From JAYVYM01 sp046593925 (GTDB taxonomy: Bacteria > Actinomycetota > Actinomycetes > Mycobacteriales > SCTD01), in NCBI GenBank assembly GCA_046593925.1, contig JBKJQN010000079.1, positions 1 to 64,000 on the forward strand: DNA of 64,000 nucleotides, given 5' to 3'. Below, in pieces: positions 45,525 through 54,408 of this stretch. Position numbers and translations under genes: made by a program. The stretch's first letter is position 1. Each line of letters begins with the position of its first letter. The notes beneath the pieces are model-generated. The model had not been told where the DNA came from. It saw nothing but the letters and a program-made list of their open reading frames with translations, and did no database searches.

Positions 45525-45532
45525 GTCCCGCC

Positions 45533-45538
45533 TACCCT
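45533..45538 (+). promoter_or_regulatory. possible -10 box giving a leaderless udg message
   Basis: TACCCT ends seven bases before the GTG at 45546, the spacing seen for leaderless actinobacterial genes; no ribosome site precedes that GTG. Confidence 0.4.
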
Positions 45539-45545
45539 CGGGGCG

Positions 45546-46379
45546 GTGGTCACCCCGCCCGGCTCCGGCCATCCGCAGGAGCTGGCCGACGCCTCGACGC
45601 CGGTTGCCCACAACGCTGCCGACGTCGTACGCCTGGCCGCAGGATCGGCAGGGTTGCAGGAGCTCGGGGCCAGGTCCAGCGTCTGCCGGGCCTGCCCGCG
45701 CCTGGTGGCCTGGCGCGAGCAGGTGGCGGAGGTCAAGCGGGCGTCGTACGCCGATGAGTCGTACTGGGGGCGGCCGGTCACCAGCTGGGGCGCCGAGGCC
45801 CCCCGGCTGCTGGTGATGGGTCTGGCGCCCGCCGCCCACGGTGGTAACCGGACCGGGCGGATCTTCACCGGTGACCGCAGCGGTGACTGGCTGTTCGCGG
45901 CGCTGCACCGCGCGGGGCTCGCGTCCCAGGCCACCAGCGTGCACGCCGGCGACGGGCAGGCTCTGCTGCACACCCGGATCACGCTGGGCGTGCGCTGCGC
46001 GCCGCCCGGCAACACTCCGACGCCGGCCGAGCGGAGCACCTGTGCGCCCTGGCTGGTCGCCGAGCTGCGCCGGGTGCTGCCGACGACGGCCGCGGTGATC
46101 GTGCTCGGCGGCTTCGGCTGGCGGGCCCTGCCGCCGGCGCTCGCGGCCGCTGGCGTGTTGCTGCCCGACCGGCTGCCGGCGTTCGGGCACGGCGTGCAGG
46201 TGGCGCTCCAGGGTGGTCCGACGCTGCTCGGCTGCTATCACGTGAGCCAGCAGAACACCTTCACAGGGCGGCTGACGGAGTCCATGCTGGACAGTGTCCT
46301 CGCCCGCGGCCTAGCGCTCGCCGGCCTGATGGAGCAGCCCGACGACCACTCAGAGTCGTCGGGTGGGCCGTTGGGGTGA
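45546..46379 (+). CDS. uracil-DNA glycosylase family 5 (UdgB-like)
   Basis: Iron-sulfur DNA glycosylase removing uracil and related deaminated bases. 277 residues. Cys pairs for a 4Fe-4S cluster occur in VCRACPRL and in [20 protein letters not shown]. Active-site motif 1 is [20 protein letters not shown], lacking the polar catalytic residue of families 1-4, as in family 5; motif 2 is [20 protein letters not shown] with the conserved His. The GTG start lacks a ribosome site and may be leaderless. The 3' end encodes part of a hairpin. Confidence 0.88.
   Translation: MVTPPGSGHPQELADASTPVAHNAADVVRLAAGSAGLQELGARSSVCRACPRLVAWREQVAEVKRASYADESYWGRPVTSWGAEAPRLLVMGLAPAAHGGNRTGRIFTGDRSGDWLFAALHRAGLASQATSVHAGDGQALLHTRITLGVRCAPPGNTPTPAERSTCAPWLVAELRRVLPTTAAVIVLGGFGWRALPPALAAAGVLLPDRLPAFGHGVQVALQGGPTLLGCYHVSQQNTFTGRLTESMLDSVLARGLALAGLMEQPDDHSESSGGPLG
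46338..46363 (+). terminator. hairpin in the 3' end of udg
   Basis: CCCGACGAC pairs perfectly with GTCGTCGGG around an eight-base loop, inside the last codons of udg and 16 bases before its stop. It could act as a terminator for the preceding operon. Confidence 0.4.
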
Positions 46380-46514
46380 AGTTATTGAGGCAGTCTGATC
46401 TGATTTGGGTACAAAACGACAGACACGTCCCCTAGACGCGGGGTGGAGGGCCACCTAGCCTTTGCCCATTGAGCCGATCGGCTGATCGTCAGGCAGATTT
46501 ACCGGGAGGTGACC

Positions 46515-46541
46515 ATGTTGCGTACCGCCAAGTGGGCTTAG
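46515..46541 (+). other. eight-codon frame with strong ribosome site in a non-coding gap
   Basis: ATG 46515 follows GGGAGG at 46504-46509 and encodes MLRTAKWA before TAG. In the adjacent frame the sequence continues GLSQGNPIWAESKMISTDA to a TGA, so a one-base shift would make a small protein of about 28 residues. A 12-bp perfect palindrome AGCCGATCGGCT lies upstream at 46472-46483. The whole gap (46380-46603) has lower GC than its surroundings. Function unknown; it may be a leader, a small protein with a frameshift, or chance. Confidence 0.3.
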
Positions 46542-46603
46542 TCAGGGCAACCCCATCTGGGCCGAGAGCAAAATGATCTCGACCGACGCGTGACTCTGCG
46601 GTT

Positions 46604-49021
46604 TCAGCTGAGTCGCTTCACGTCCTCCCGGCGACGCAGCCAGGTCGCCATCCCCAGTGCGGGCATAGGTCGAGCATGCAGGTAGCCCTGCTCCTCGTCC
46701 ACCCCCAACTTCTGGAGCAGGCAGTGCTGGTCCTCCTGCTCCACCCCCTCCGCGACGACCGCCATCCCCAAGGTGTGGGCGATGTCCACGACGGCGCGTA
46801 CCACCGCCTGGTCGCCAGCGTCACCGACCAGGCCGGCAACGAACCCCTTGTCGATCTTCACCTCGTCGATGGGCAGGCCTTTGAGGTAGGTCAACGACGA
46901 GTAGCCCGTGCCGAAGTCGTCCACCGACAGCTTGACCCCCAGCGCCCGGAGCTCGTGCATCCGCTCCGCAGCCAGCTGTGGGTCGGCCACCACCACGTCC
47001 TCGGTCAGCTCCAGAGTCAGCAAGCCGGCGTCGACCCCCGCCGAACGAAGGACCCCGGCGACTTCGGTGACGAACCCACCGTCCTGCAGCGTGTCTGCGC
47101 TGACGTTCACCGACACACCCACCGCGCCGCCCCGGCGCTGCCACCCTTGGCAGGCCGTCAGTGCCTGCCGCAGGACGGTGCTGGTCAGCTGGCCCATCAG
47201 TCCGGCCGCCTCCGCCAGCGGCACGAACTCGACCGGCGCGATGCTGCCCAGCGCCGGGTGCGTCCAGCGGGCCAGGGCCTCGACCCCGGTGACCACCGAC
47301 GTCTGTGAGGACACCTTCGGCTGGAACGCCACGCCGATGGCCCCCGAGGCGAGCGCCTCGCGTAGCGCCATGACCACGGCTAGCCGGCGTTGGCCCTGCA
47401 CCTCGTAGGCCGGCTCCCACAGCACCGGGCCGCCGTGCGCGAGCCGGGCGCTGTACATGGCTGTCTCGGCGCGCCTGAGCAGCGTGGAGGCCTCCGTACC
47501 GTGCTCGGGCGCCAGCACGCAGCCGACCGACAGCCGTACGTGCGTGCCGACGGCGCCGAGCTGGGCGCCACCTTCGACCCGGGCGCGCAGTCCGAGCCCG
47601 AACATGCCGGCGTCGCCGCCCGCGACGGCGGCGGGCACGGCGACCGCGAAGCGACCCCCGCCGATGCGTCCGATGAGTGCGGTCGGGGCTGTTGCGTGCA
47701 GTCGGCTCGCCACCTCGCGCAGCAGGTCGTCCCCGACCTGGTGGCCCAGGGTGTCATTGACCTCTCGGAACGAGTCCACTGCCACCGCCGCGAGCACGAC
47801 CCCGTCATGCTCGTCGAGCATCGCCGCCAGGCCCTGGGTCATCCGGTGCAGGTTGGGCAGCCCGGTCAGCGGGTCGGTGGAGGCGGCCCGGCCCAGGTCG
47901 CGCAGCAGCCGCCCGCGGTCGAGTGCGGTGGCGAGCTCGGTCGCCACCGTCTCGAGCAGACGGAGGTCCTTCATGTCGAAGGCCCGGTCGGTCGTGACGC
48001 GGTGCGAGGCGGTGAGCAGCCCGACGAAGGAGGCGCCGACGACCAGCGGCGCGGTCATCCGCTCCGCCTCCAGCCCCGCACCGGTCGATGGTGCGTCGAG
48101 CCGGCCGGTACGGATCACGGCCGGCCGCCCGAGCTCGACCGACAGACAGGTGCCGAGCCCGCCCCGACCGTCGGCGACCTCCAGCTCCAGCTGCCGGGCG
48201 TACACGAGCTCGCGCACATGCTCCAGCACCGGCAGCGCGTCGGGGTGCTCGACGTCGACCGGTCCTAGTACCTTGATGAAGGCATAGAGATCCTCGGTCG
48301 CCCGCTGCTGCGCCGCCAGCCGCCGGTAGGCCCGGTACGACAACCCGAGCACCAGCGCGAGGCCGAGGACGACCAGGACGGTCGAGCGGTCGGTGAGAGC
48401 GGCAGCGACGGTGAGCACCGCCAGGCCGACGAAGACCGTCGTCACCAGGGCCTCGACGGCAATCGGCTCGGCGAGGTCGCGACGACTGGGCTGGGGGAAG
48501 CCCAGGATGCCGAACAGGAGGTAGAGACAGAAGTGCCCCACGGCGCCGGCGACGAGCATGCCGACGAGCAGCGCGCCCCACAGTGGTGGGGCCGCTCTGG
48601 GGAGCGGGTGCAGCAGGTGGACGACGAGGGCGACGATTCCGACCTCCAGGCCGGCAATACCGAGGTTGACCGCCGTCTTGAGGACACCGCGCCGGTGTGC
48701 AACGCAGTCGATGGTGGTCGCGACCAGTCGCACGATCACGTGTGTGAGGGGGGCGACGAGCACGACGCCGAGTGCCAGTGGCAGCTGGGCCAGCGCGACG
48801 AGCACGCTTTGGCCCCGGCGCTGAAACCCCAGATTCCCTTGCTCCGCGGCTATGTAGAGGAAGAGCAGGACCCACCAGGCGAGTGGCAGGCCGGGCAGTG
48901 GCGGGCCGCCGGCGAGCAGTACGGCCAGCAGGCCTCCCGCGAGCATCGCGATCGCCAGCAGGCCGGCGGCTACGGTCCGCCGCCGTCCCGGTGCTGAGGG
49001 CGAGGTCACGGAAGAGGTCAT
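46604..49021 (-). CDS. membrane GGDEF-EAL protein, probable c-di-GMP phosphodiesterase
   Basis: 805 residues. N-terminal membrane part (about 17-230, six or more segments), a GAF-like region to about 370, a GGDEF domain (375-535) and an EAL domain (555-805). The GGDEF signature reads GRIGGGRFAV (454-458 GGGRF), so the catalytic acidic residues are lost and no cyclase activity is expected. The EAL domain keeps its key residues: EALARW (581-586), NVSADTL, LTLELTEDV, DDFGTG (701-706), VKIDKGFV with Lys725, and EGVEQ (758-762). It should therefore degrade c-di-GMP, perhaps regulated by the GGDEF domain or the membrane part. Its GTG/ATG start overlaps the MFS gene upstream. Confidence 0.9.
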   Translation of the reverse strand: MTSSVTSPSAPGRRRTVAAGLLAIAMLAGGLLAVLLAGGPPLPGLPLAWWVLLFLYIAAEQGNLGFQRRGQSVLVALAQLPLALGVVLVAPLTHVIVRLVATTIDCVAHRRGVLKTAVNLGIAGLEVGIVALVVHLLHPLPRAAPPLWGALLVGMLVAGAVGHFCLYLLFGILGFPQPSRRDLAEPIAVEALVTTVFVGLAVLTVAAALTDRSTVLVVLGLALVLGLSYRAYRRLAAQQRATEDLYAFIKVLGPVDVEHPDALPVLEHVRELVYARQLELEVADGRGGLGTCLSVELGRPAVIRTGRLDAPSTGAGLEAERMTAPLVVGASFVGLLTASHRVTTDRAFDMKDLRLLETVATELATALDRGRLLRDLGRAASTDPLTGLPNLHRMTQGLAAMLDEHDGVVLAAVAVDSFREVNDTLGHQVGDDLLREVASRLHATAPTALIGRIGGGRFAVAVPAAVAGGDAGMFGLGLRARVEGGAQLGAVGTHVRLSVGCVLAPEHGTEASTLLRRAETAMYSARLAHGGPVLWEPAYEVQGQRRLAVVMALREALASGAIGVAFQPKVSSQTSVVTGVEALARWTHPALGSIAPVEFVPLAEAAGLMGQLTSTVLRQALTACQGWQRRGGAVGVSVNVSADTLQDGGFVTEVAGVLRSAGVDAGLLTLELTEDVVVADPQLAAERMHELRALGVKLSVDDFGTGYSSLTYLKGLPIDEVKIDKGFVAGLVGDAGDQAVVRAVVDIAHTLGMAVVAEGVEQEDQHCLLQKLGVDEEQGYLHARPMPALGMATWLRRREDVKRLS

Positions 49022-50400
49022 CGACGCAGGTCCGGCTCGACTGGAGAAGCAGCCGGCGACGCCGGTCCGGCCGGCTGCCCGGCGCGGGGGACGGGGAGGC
49101 CCACGGTGCCGGCCAGGGTTGCTCCGGCCCGGCCGTGCGTCGCGTCACCGACCTGGCCGGCTCGACGTGCGGGGCTGTCCACGGTCGGGCTGGACGCAGG
49201 GTGGTCGGATCGTTCGGGGGAGCGCAGCAGCAGCAGCAGGAGCAGCAGGGCCGCGCCACCGGCTCCGGCGACGACCACCCGCGGGTCCAGCACCTCGGCC
49301 AGCCCGCCGAGCGCCAGCAGCAACGCGCCCTGGACAGCTGTCAGCGCGGTGTCGGCGACGCCGTACGCACGGCCGCGCATCTCGCGCGGCACCGCCTGCA
49401 TGTACGTGGCGTTGGCGATCAGGCCGAGGGCCGAACCGGCCCCGACAAGCAGCCAGAGCACGGTCACCGCGACAGGGGTCCGCAAAGCGGGTGTCGGCAG
49501 CAGGGCCACCCCCGAGACCAGCACCAGCAGGGGCAGCAGGTTCTGCCGGCGCTCGGCAGGCACCCTGAGCACCACGATCGACCCGATCAGGAAGCCGGCC
49601 GGTAGGGCAGCGGTCAGCAGCCCGGCCGTGACGGGCCCGCCGCCGAGCTGGGCGGCCACCGGTACGGCCAGTCCTTCGGGGGCGATCGTGACCAGAGCGC
49701 TCAGCAGGCCGAAGCCGAGCATCCGTCGAAGGACCGGGTTGCGGGCTACCCACCGCACTCCGGCCACGGTGTCGCCGAGCAGCGACACTGCTTCGCGCTC
49801 GGGCAACGGGCGCTCCCGCACCCAGGTGCCGAGCAGGCCCGCCGAGACCAGGAAGGTGGCGGCGTCCAGAGCAAGGGCGCCGCTCGTACTGGTGAGGGCG
49901 ACCGCCGCGCCACCGACCAGGAACCCGGCCACCTGGGCGAACTGCAGCGTCACGTTCTGCAGGGCGTTGCCGACCAGGTAGCTCTCGCCCGGCAGAACGT
50001 CGGTGAGCACCGCGCTCTTGGCGGCGTCGAAGGCCGGGGAGACCAGCCCGACCAGCAGCAGGACCACGAACAGCAGGGGCAGCGGCACGCTGGGTAGCAG
50101 AAGCACCCCGACCAGCGCCGCGCGTACGAGGTCGCTGACCACCATCAGCCGCCGGCGTGGCAGCCGGTCTGCGAGCGCGGCCAGCACCGGGCCGGCGACC
50201 AGCCAGGGCAGCAGCGAGCAGGCGTAGGTGGCGGCCGCGGCGAAGGGGGAGCCGGTCCGGTCGAACACCAGCAGCGCGACGGCGATCCGGGCCACCTGAT
50301 CGCCCAGCACCGACAGCAGGGAGGAGGCAAGCAGCGCGCGGAACTCGCGGACCGCGAGCACCGTTCTCACCGTCACGGATCCGGGCTCGATGTCCGACAC
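49018..50400 (-). CDS. MFS transporter (EntS-like exporter)
   Basis: 460 residues, 12 hydrophobic segments. Features of the MFS_3 group: FRALLASSLLSVLGDQVARI in segment 1, ALADRLPRRRLMVVSDLVRA for the loop 2-3 motif, PAFDAAKSAVLTDVLPGESY and, in the second half, PREMRGRAYGVADTALTAVQ. Members export siderophores, drugs or metabolites. The last 65 residues are a Pro/Ala/Ser-rich cytoplasmic tail. The stop overlaps the start of the c-di-GMP gene by four bases, so the two share a message; a functional link is not obvious. A tRNA lies 92 nt upstream on the other strand. Confidence 0.88.
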   Translation of the reverse strand: MSDIEPGSVTVRTVLAVREFRALLASSLLSVLGDQVARIAVALLVFDRTGSPFAAAATYACSLLPWLVAGPVLAALADRLPRRRLMVVSDLVRAALVGVLLLPSVPLPLLFVVLLLVGLVSPAFDAAKSAVLTDVLPGESYLVGNALQNVTLQFAQVAGFLVGGAAVALTSTSGALALDAATFLVSAGLLGTWVRERPLPEREAVSLLGDTVAGVRWVARNPVLRRMLGFGLLSALVTIAPEGLAVPVAAQLGGGPVTAGLLTAALPAGFLIGSIVVLRVPAERRQNLLPLLVLVSGVALLPTPALRTPVAVTVLWLLVGAGSALGLIANATYMQAVPREMRGRAYGVADTALTAVQGALLLALGGLAEVLDPRVVVAGAGGAALLLLLLLLRSPERSDHPASSPTVDSPARRAGQVGDATHGRAGATLAGTVGLPVPRAGQPAGPASPAASPVEPDLRR

Positions 50401-50476
50401 CCGGACAGTCTGCCCTCGCAGTGCGCGGCGGCGCAGGTCCTGACCGGTGCGCCCGGCCTGCGGCGTGTCATGGGCC

Positions 50477-50482
50477 TAAGGT
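50477..50482 (+). promoter_or_regulatory. possible -10 box for the UAA tRNA
   Basis: TAAGGT, matching TANNNT, ends 10 bases before the tRNA 5' end at 50493. A -35 box is not clear. Confidence 0.35.
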
Positions 50483-50492
50483 CGCTGTGCCG

Positions 50493-50566
50493 GCCCCCGT
50501 GGTCCAACTGGCAGAGACGAGGCGCTTAAACCGCCTGGATTGCGGGTTCGAGTCCCGCCGGGGGCA
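50493..50566 (+). tRNA. tRNA-Leu (anticodon UAA) with a short variable loop
   Basis: Acceptor GCCCCCG (50493-50499) with CGGGGGC (50559-50565), discriminator A; D stem GTC/GAC of three pairs with GG in the loop; anticodon stem AGGCG/CGCCT, five perfect pairs; loop CTTAAAC with anticodon TAA at 50527-50529; variable loop only five bases (GGATT); T stem GCGGG/CCCGC with loop TTCGAGT. The anticodon reads UUA, and the three-pair D stem with its long loop resembles leucine tRNAs, but bacterial tRNA-Leu normally has a long variable arm. No CCA is encoded. Amino-acid identity is from the anticodon only. Confidence 0.85.
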
Positions 50567-50667
50567 CGGACGGACGGATCCGCAGTTCGGGCACACCCGC
50601 CGGTCCAGCAGCGTTGTACGCACTGCACGGCCCCGTCCGAGGGCCGAGCAGAGGAGAGCATCGACCC

Positions 50668-51444
50668 ATGGCTCTGAACCAGAGCAACAACCCCGTGTTC
50701 GCGCGGAGTGCGCCGCTGATCGAGAGCTTGCGCAACGCGCCCAGCGCGCAGGATGCGGCTGAGATCTACGGTGCCCCCCAGCGCCTGACCGTCGACGACA
50801 TCATGGTCAAGACCGGCCTGCTGCTGGGTCTGCTGGTGCTCACCGGCGGAGCCGCCTGGGCCCTCGGCGTCGGCTACGGCGTCGTGATCGTGGCGGCGCT
50901 CGTCGGCTTCGGGCTGGCGATGGTCAACATCTTCAAGCGCGAGGTCAGCCCCCCGCTCGTACTGGCCTACGCCGCCGTGCAGGGGGTCGCCGTCGGCGGC
51001 ATCAGCGCCGCGTACGAAGGCGCCTACCGTGGCATCGTCGTGCAGGCGATCGTCGGCACGGTGGCCGTCTTCGGCGCCGTGGCGTACGGCTACAAGAGCG
51101 GCCGGCTGCGCGCCACGCCGCGCTTCACCAAGGTCGTGACGTACGGCTTCGTCGGCCTGTTCGCCGTGCTACTCCTCAATATCGTCGTCGGCCTGTTCGG
51201 CAGCGGTGACGGGCTCGGCATCCGTGGTGGCAACCCGGTGCTGTCGATCCTGTTCAGCCTGGCCTTCATTACGTTCGGCGCGCTGACGTTCGTCCTGGAC
51301 TTCGACCAGGCCGAGCGGATGGTCGCCGGTGGCGCGCCGGAGCGGGAGTCGTGGCGGATCGCCTTCGGGCTCGTGGTCGGGCTGGTCTGGCTCTACCTCG
51401 AGGTGCTGCGGCTGCTGAGCTACCTGCAGGGCGGTCGGCGCTAG
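50668..51444 (+). CDS. Bax inhibitor-1/YccA family membrane protein
   Basis: 258 residues with seven membrane segments after a polar N-terminus (SNNPVFARSAPLIESLRNAP is a hallmark of the actinobacterial group). Hydrophobic runs start with LLLGLLVLTGGAAWALGVGY; the family Asp lies in FVLDFDQAERMVAGGAPE. Members may form proton or calcium leaks; the bacterial role is not established. ATG 50668 has GAGGAG eleven bases upstream; longer in-frame starts run back towards the tRNA. Confidence 0.9.
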   Translation: MALNQSNNPVFARSAPLIESLRNAPSAQDAAEIYGAPQRLTVDDIMVKTGLLLGLLVLTGGAAWALGVGYGVVIVAALVGFGLAMVNIFKREVSPPLVLAYAAVQGVAVGGISAAYEGAYRGIVVQAIVGTVAVFGAVAYGYKSGRLRATPRFTKVVTYGFVGLFAVLLLNIVVGLFGSGDGLGIRGGNPVLSILFSLAFITFGALTFVLDFDQAERMVAGGAPERESWRIAFGLVVGLVWLYLEVLRLLSYLQGGRR

Positions 51445-51496
51445 CCGCGTCGTCCTGCGCAGCTGACGGTCAGTGCCGGGCCGCGGCGCTGGCCGG

Positions 51497-52549
51497 TCAG
51501 CTGGCGCCGCGGATTTCGCCGACGAACTCTTCGACCACGTCTTCCAACGCCAGCACCCCGATCGCGCCGCGTTCGTCGACGACCTGCGCCAGGTGGCTCT
51601 TGTTCCGCTGCAGCGCGGCGAGCACCGCCTCCAGCGGGAGGTCGGCGGCCAGCTGAGGCATCGGCCGGTGCAGCGCGAAGGGCAGCGGCTGACGGCGGGC
51701 GGCTGCGGTCATCGCGAGGGTGTCCTTCACGTGCACAAAGCCGACCAGGCCACCCTCGACGACGTCGTCGGTGGCGGGGTCGTCCAGCACCGACCGCACC
51801 GGGAAGCGCGAGAAGCCGGTGCGGACGACCAGGGCCTCCAGCTCGTCGGGGGTGATCGTCTCCGGGACGGTCACGAGCTTGTCGAAGGTGACCATGACGT
51901 CGCGTGCACAGGTCTGCTGCAGCGCCAGCGCACCGGACAGCCGCTCGTGCTCGTCGCGGTCGAGCAACCCCTCGCTCCGTGACTCGGCGATGATGTCGGC
52001 GAGCTCCTCTGGCGTGTACGACGAGGTCAGCTCATCTTTCGGCGTGACACCGAACAGGCGCAGCACGGCGTTCGCCGTGGCGTTGAGGCCGCGCAGGACC
52101 GGCCCGACGGCCCGGGCAAAGGTGACCAGGGCCGGTACCAGAACCAGGGCTGCGCGCTCTGGGGTCGCGAGCGCGATGTTCTTCGGCACCATCTCGCCGA
52201 GCACCATGTGCAGGAAGACCACCAGCGCCAGCGCGACGGCGAAGGCGATCGGGTGCAGTAGCGCGTCCGGCACGCGGGCGCGTTCGAGGCCGGCCTCGAT
52301 CAGGTGGGCGACCGCGGGCTCGGCGACCGCGCCGAGCCCCAGCGAGCACAGCGTGATCCCCAGCTGCGCACCGGCGAGCATCAGCGAGAGGTGCTGGAGC
52401 GCGCCGAGCACGGTACGGGCCCGGCGACTTGTCTGCGCCAACGGCTCGACCTGGCTGCGGCGCACGCTCATGACGGCGAACTCTGCACCCACGAAGAAGG
52501 CGTTGCCGGCGAGCAGCAGGACGGCCAGGGCGAAGGCGAGGGCGCTCAC
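51497..52549 (-). CDS. CNNM/HlyC-CorC family membrane protein, short form
   Basis: 350 residues: DUF21/CNNM membrane domain (three to four segments, with GNAFFVGAEFAVMSVRRSQV and MVLGEMVPKNIALATPERAA) followed by two CBS domains (ARDVMVTFDKLVTVPETITP and LAQVVDERGAIGVLALEDVV). It lacks the C-terminal CorC_HlyC domain found in its partner. Family members are linked to magnesium or cobalt efflux. Its ATG overlaps the stop of the partner gene by four bases, so the pair is co-translated. Confidence 0.9.
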   Translation of the reverse strand: MSALAFALAVLLLAGNAFFVGAEFAVMSVRRSQVEPLAQTSRRARTVLGALQHLSLMLAGAQLGITLCSLGLGAVAEPAVAHLIEAGLERARVPDALLHPIAFAVALALVVFLHMVLGEMVPKNIALATPERAALVLVPALVTFARAVGPVLRGLNATANAVLRLFGVTPKDELTSSYTPEELADIIAESRSEGLLDRDEHERLSGALALQQTCARDVMVTFDKLVTVPETITPDELEALVVRTGFSRFPVRSVLDDPATDDVVEGGLVGFVHVKDTLAMTAAARRQPLPFALHRPMPQLAADLPLEAVLAALQRNKSHLAQVVDERGAIGVLALEDVVEEFVGEIRGAS

Positions 52550-53883
52550 GTCGTGAGGGACCCGTCCGCAGACTGATCGGCGTCGCCGATCGTCACCTGC
52601 TCGGCCAGCACCCGGTCGACCCGACGGCCGTCGAGCTCGGTGACCGTGAGCGTCCAGCCGTCCAGCGTGACGACGTCGCCCTTGCGGGGCAGCCGGCCGA
52701 GCCGGGCCATGACCAGCCCGCCGAGGGTGTCGTACGGACCCTCGGGCATGGTCAGGCCGGCGACGTCGGCAACCTCGTCGTCGCGGAGCAGGCCCGACAG
52801 CACCAGGCCGGTACGGCGCAGCTCCACCGGGGGCCGCGAGCCCTCGTCGTGCTCGTCGTCGACCTCCCCGACCAACTCCTCGACGAGGTCCTCCAGGGTG
52901 ACGATGCCGGCGGTACCGCCGTACTCGTCGACGACGACGGCCATCTGCAGACCTGGCTCGCGCAGCGTCACCAGCAGCCGGTCGAGGTGGACGGTGTCCG
53001 GAACCCGTGGCACCGGCCCCATCACGGTGACGACGCGGGTGCGGTCGCGCTCCGCCCGGGGAACGGCGAGTGCCTGCTTGACGTGCACGACGCCGACCAC
53101 GTCGTCCACGCCGTCGCCTTCGACCGGGAACCGTGAGTGGCCGGACGACTGGGCGAGCGCGAGCAGTTCGGCGACGGTGCCTGCCGCGGCCAGCGAGACC
53201 ATCTGGGTACGCGAGGTCATCACGTCGCCGGCCGTCCGGTCGCCGAAGGCCAGCGAACGGGCCAGCATCGACGCGGTCTGCGCCGACAGCGCGCCCTGCT
53301 GCTGCGAGCTGCGCACCAGGCTGCCGAGCTCCTCCGCGGAGCGGGCCGAGCGCAGCTCCTCCTGTGGCTCGACGCCGAGAATCCGTACGACCCGGTTGGC
53401 GGCGCCGTTGGAGACAGCGATCAGCGGCCGCAGTACGGCGCTCGACATCCGCTGTGGGCCGGCGATCGCGCGCGCGACCTGCAACGGACGGGCGATCGCG
53501 AGGTTCTTCGGGACGAGCTCCCCCACGACCATCTGCAGGACGGTCGCGAGGAGGAGGGCGACTGCGAAGGACACCGGCGTGGCGGCGCCCGCGGGCAGCC
53601 CGGCCGCCTCCAGCACCGGCTCGAGCAACACCGAGATCGACGGCTCGGCGATGAAGCCCACGACCAGGGTGGTGACGGTGATCCCGAGCTGCGCGCCGGA
53701 CAGTTGCGTGGACAGCGTGCGTACGGCCGCGAGTACGCCCGCGTCACGGTCGTCACCCGCCTTGGCGGCGGCCTCGAGCTGGGTGCGGTCGACCGCGACC
53801 AGGCTGAACTCAGCGGCGACGTACAGAGCGGTGCCCAGGGTCAGGACGACAACGGCGAGCACACCCAACAGGGCGCTCAGCAC
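52546..53883 (-). CDS. CNNM/HlyC-CorC family membrane protein, long form
   Basis: 445 residues from GTG 53883: DUF21 membrane domain (VAAEFSLVAVDRTQLEAAAK, VVGELVPKNLAIARPLQVAR), two CBS domains (AGDVMTSRTQMVSLAAAGTV, MAVVVDEYGGTAGIVTLEDL) and a C-terminal CorC_HlyC transporter-associated domain (SGLLRDDEVADVAGL, KGDVVTLDGWTLTVTELDGR). Up to 24 more residues are in frame upstream but are not family-like; neither start has a strong ribosome site. Upstream partner of the short form; probably a divalent-metal transporter complex. Confidence 0.9.
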   Translation of the reverse strand: MLSALLGVLAVVVLTLGTALYVAAEFSLVAVDRTQLEAAAKAGDDRDAGVLAAVRTLSTQLSGAQLGITVTTLVVGFIAEPSISVLLEPVLEAAGLPAGAATPVSFAVALLLATVLQMVVGELVPKNLAIARPLQVARAIAGPQRMSSAVLRPLIAVSNGAANRVVRILGVEPQEELRSARSAEELGSLVRSSQQQGALSAQTASMLARSLAFGDRTAGDVMTSRTQMVSLAAAGTVAELLALAQSSGHSRFPVEGDGVDDVVGVVHVKQALAVPRAERDRTRVVTVMGPVPRVPDTVHLDRLLVTLREPGLQMAVVVDEYGGTAGIVTLEDLVEELVGEVDDEHDEGSRPPVELRRTGLVLSGLLRDDEVADVAGLTMPEGPYDTLGGLVMARLGRLPRKGDVVTLDGWTLTVTELDGRRVDRVLAEQVTIGDADQSADGSLTT

Positions 53884-54021
53884 GCTGTGCCCGGCAGGGC
53901 GGAGCGGGGCACGACGCGCCGGCATCCCGCACGTGGAGGTCGGGGCACGACGCAAAGATACCCGCCACGCCTACGCTGACCCGGTGCCGAGGACGTCCGC
54001 GCAGCCCCGGGTGGCAGGGGT

Positions 54022-54408
54022 ATGACCGAGATGCTCGCCCGCGAGGCCGGCTCGCTGGTCGCCCGGCTTCGGCTGTTCACCCCGGCTCGCTGGTCGGCCT
54101 CGGTACCGCCGCGCGGCACCCGTGCGGACGTCGTCCATCATCTCGTGCAGTGGCTCGCCGACGCGGCCGGGGCGGCGCCGGTGCTGGTGCCCCGGCTTGA
54201 CAGCGACCTCGGGCTGCCCGACCAGCTGGCGGTGACGGCCGACGACCTGGTGCGCAGCGGGCGCGCCACGGACGACGCCGTCGCGCACTTGCTGCTGCAC
54301 CGCCTAGACCTGCTCGACGAGCCGGTACCGCCTGGGCTCGTCGAGAAGCTGGCCGCAGCCAGCCAGGCCGAGCTGCTGGCCCGCGCAAGACGGGTCTGTG
54401 GCCGCTAG
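54022..54408 (+). CDS. small hypothetical protein
   Basis: 128 residues, soluble, mostly helical. LRLFTPARWSASVPPRGTRA and DVVHHLVQWLADAAG recall the N-terminal helices of mycothiol-dependent maleylpyruvate-isomerase-like (DinB) proteins, but the rest is not recognisable and the metal His triad is not evident. Divergent from the CNNM pair (138 nt) and convergent with thiolase, sharing four bases at their stops. Confidence 0.6.
   Translation: MTEMLAREAGSLVARLRLFTPARWSASVPPRGTRADVVHHLVQWLADAAGAAPVLVPRLDSDLGLPDQLAVTADDLVRSGRATDDAVAHLLLHRLDLLDEPVPPGLVEKLAAASQAELLARARRVCGR

Noticed and set aside
46380..46603. c-di-GMP (GEMM-type) riboswitch next to the GGDEF-EAL gene
   Set aside because: The two GCAAA-type conserved loops do not occur in the right order on either strand, and the gap is downstream, not upstream, of the GGDEF-EAL gene.
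51497..53883. Hemolysin genes as virulence factors
   Set aside because: The HlyC/CorC name is historical; CNNM plus CBS architecture points to divalent-metal transport and the pair is widespread in harmless Actinobacteria.
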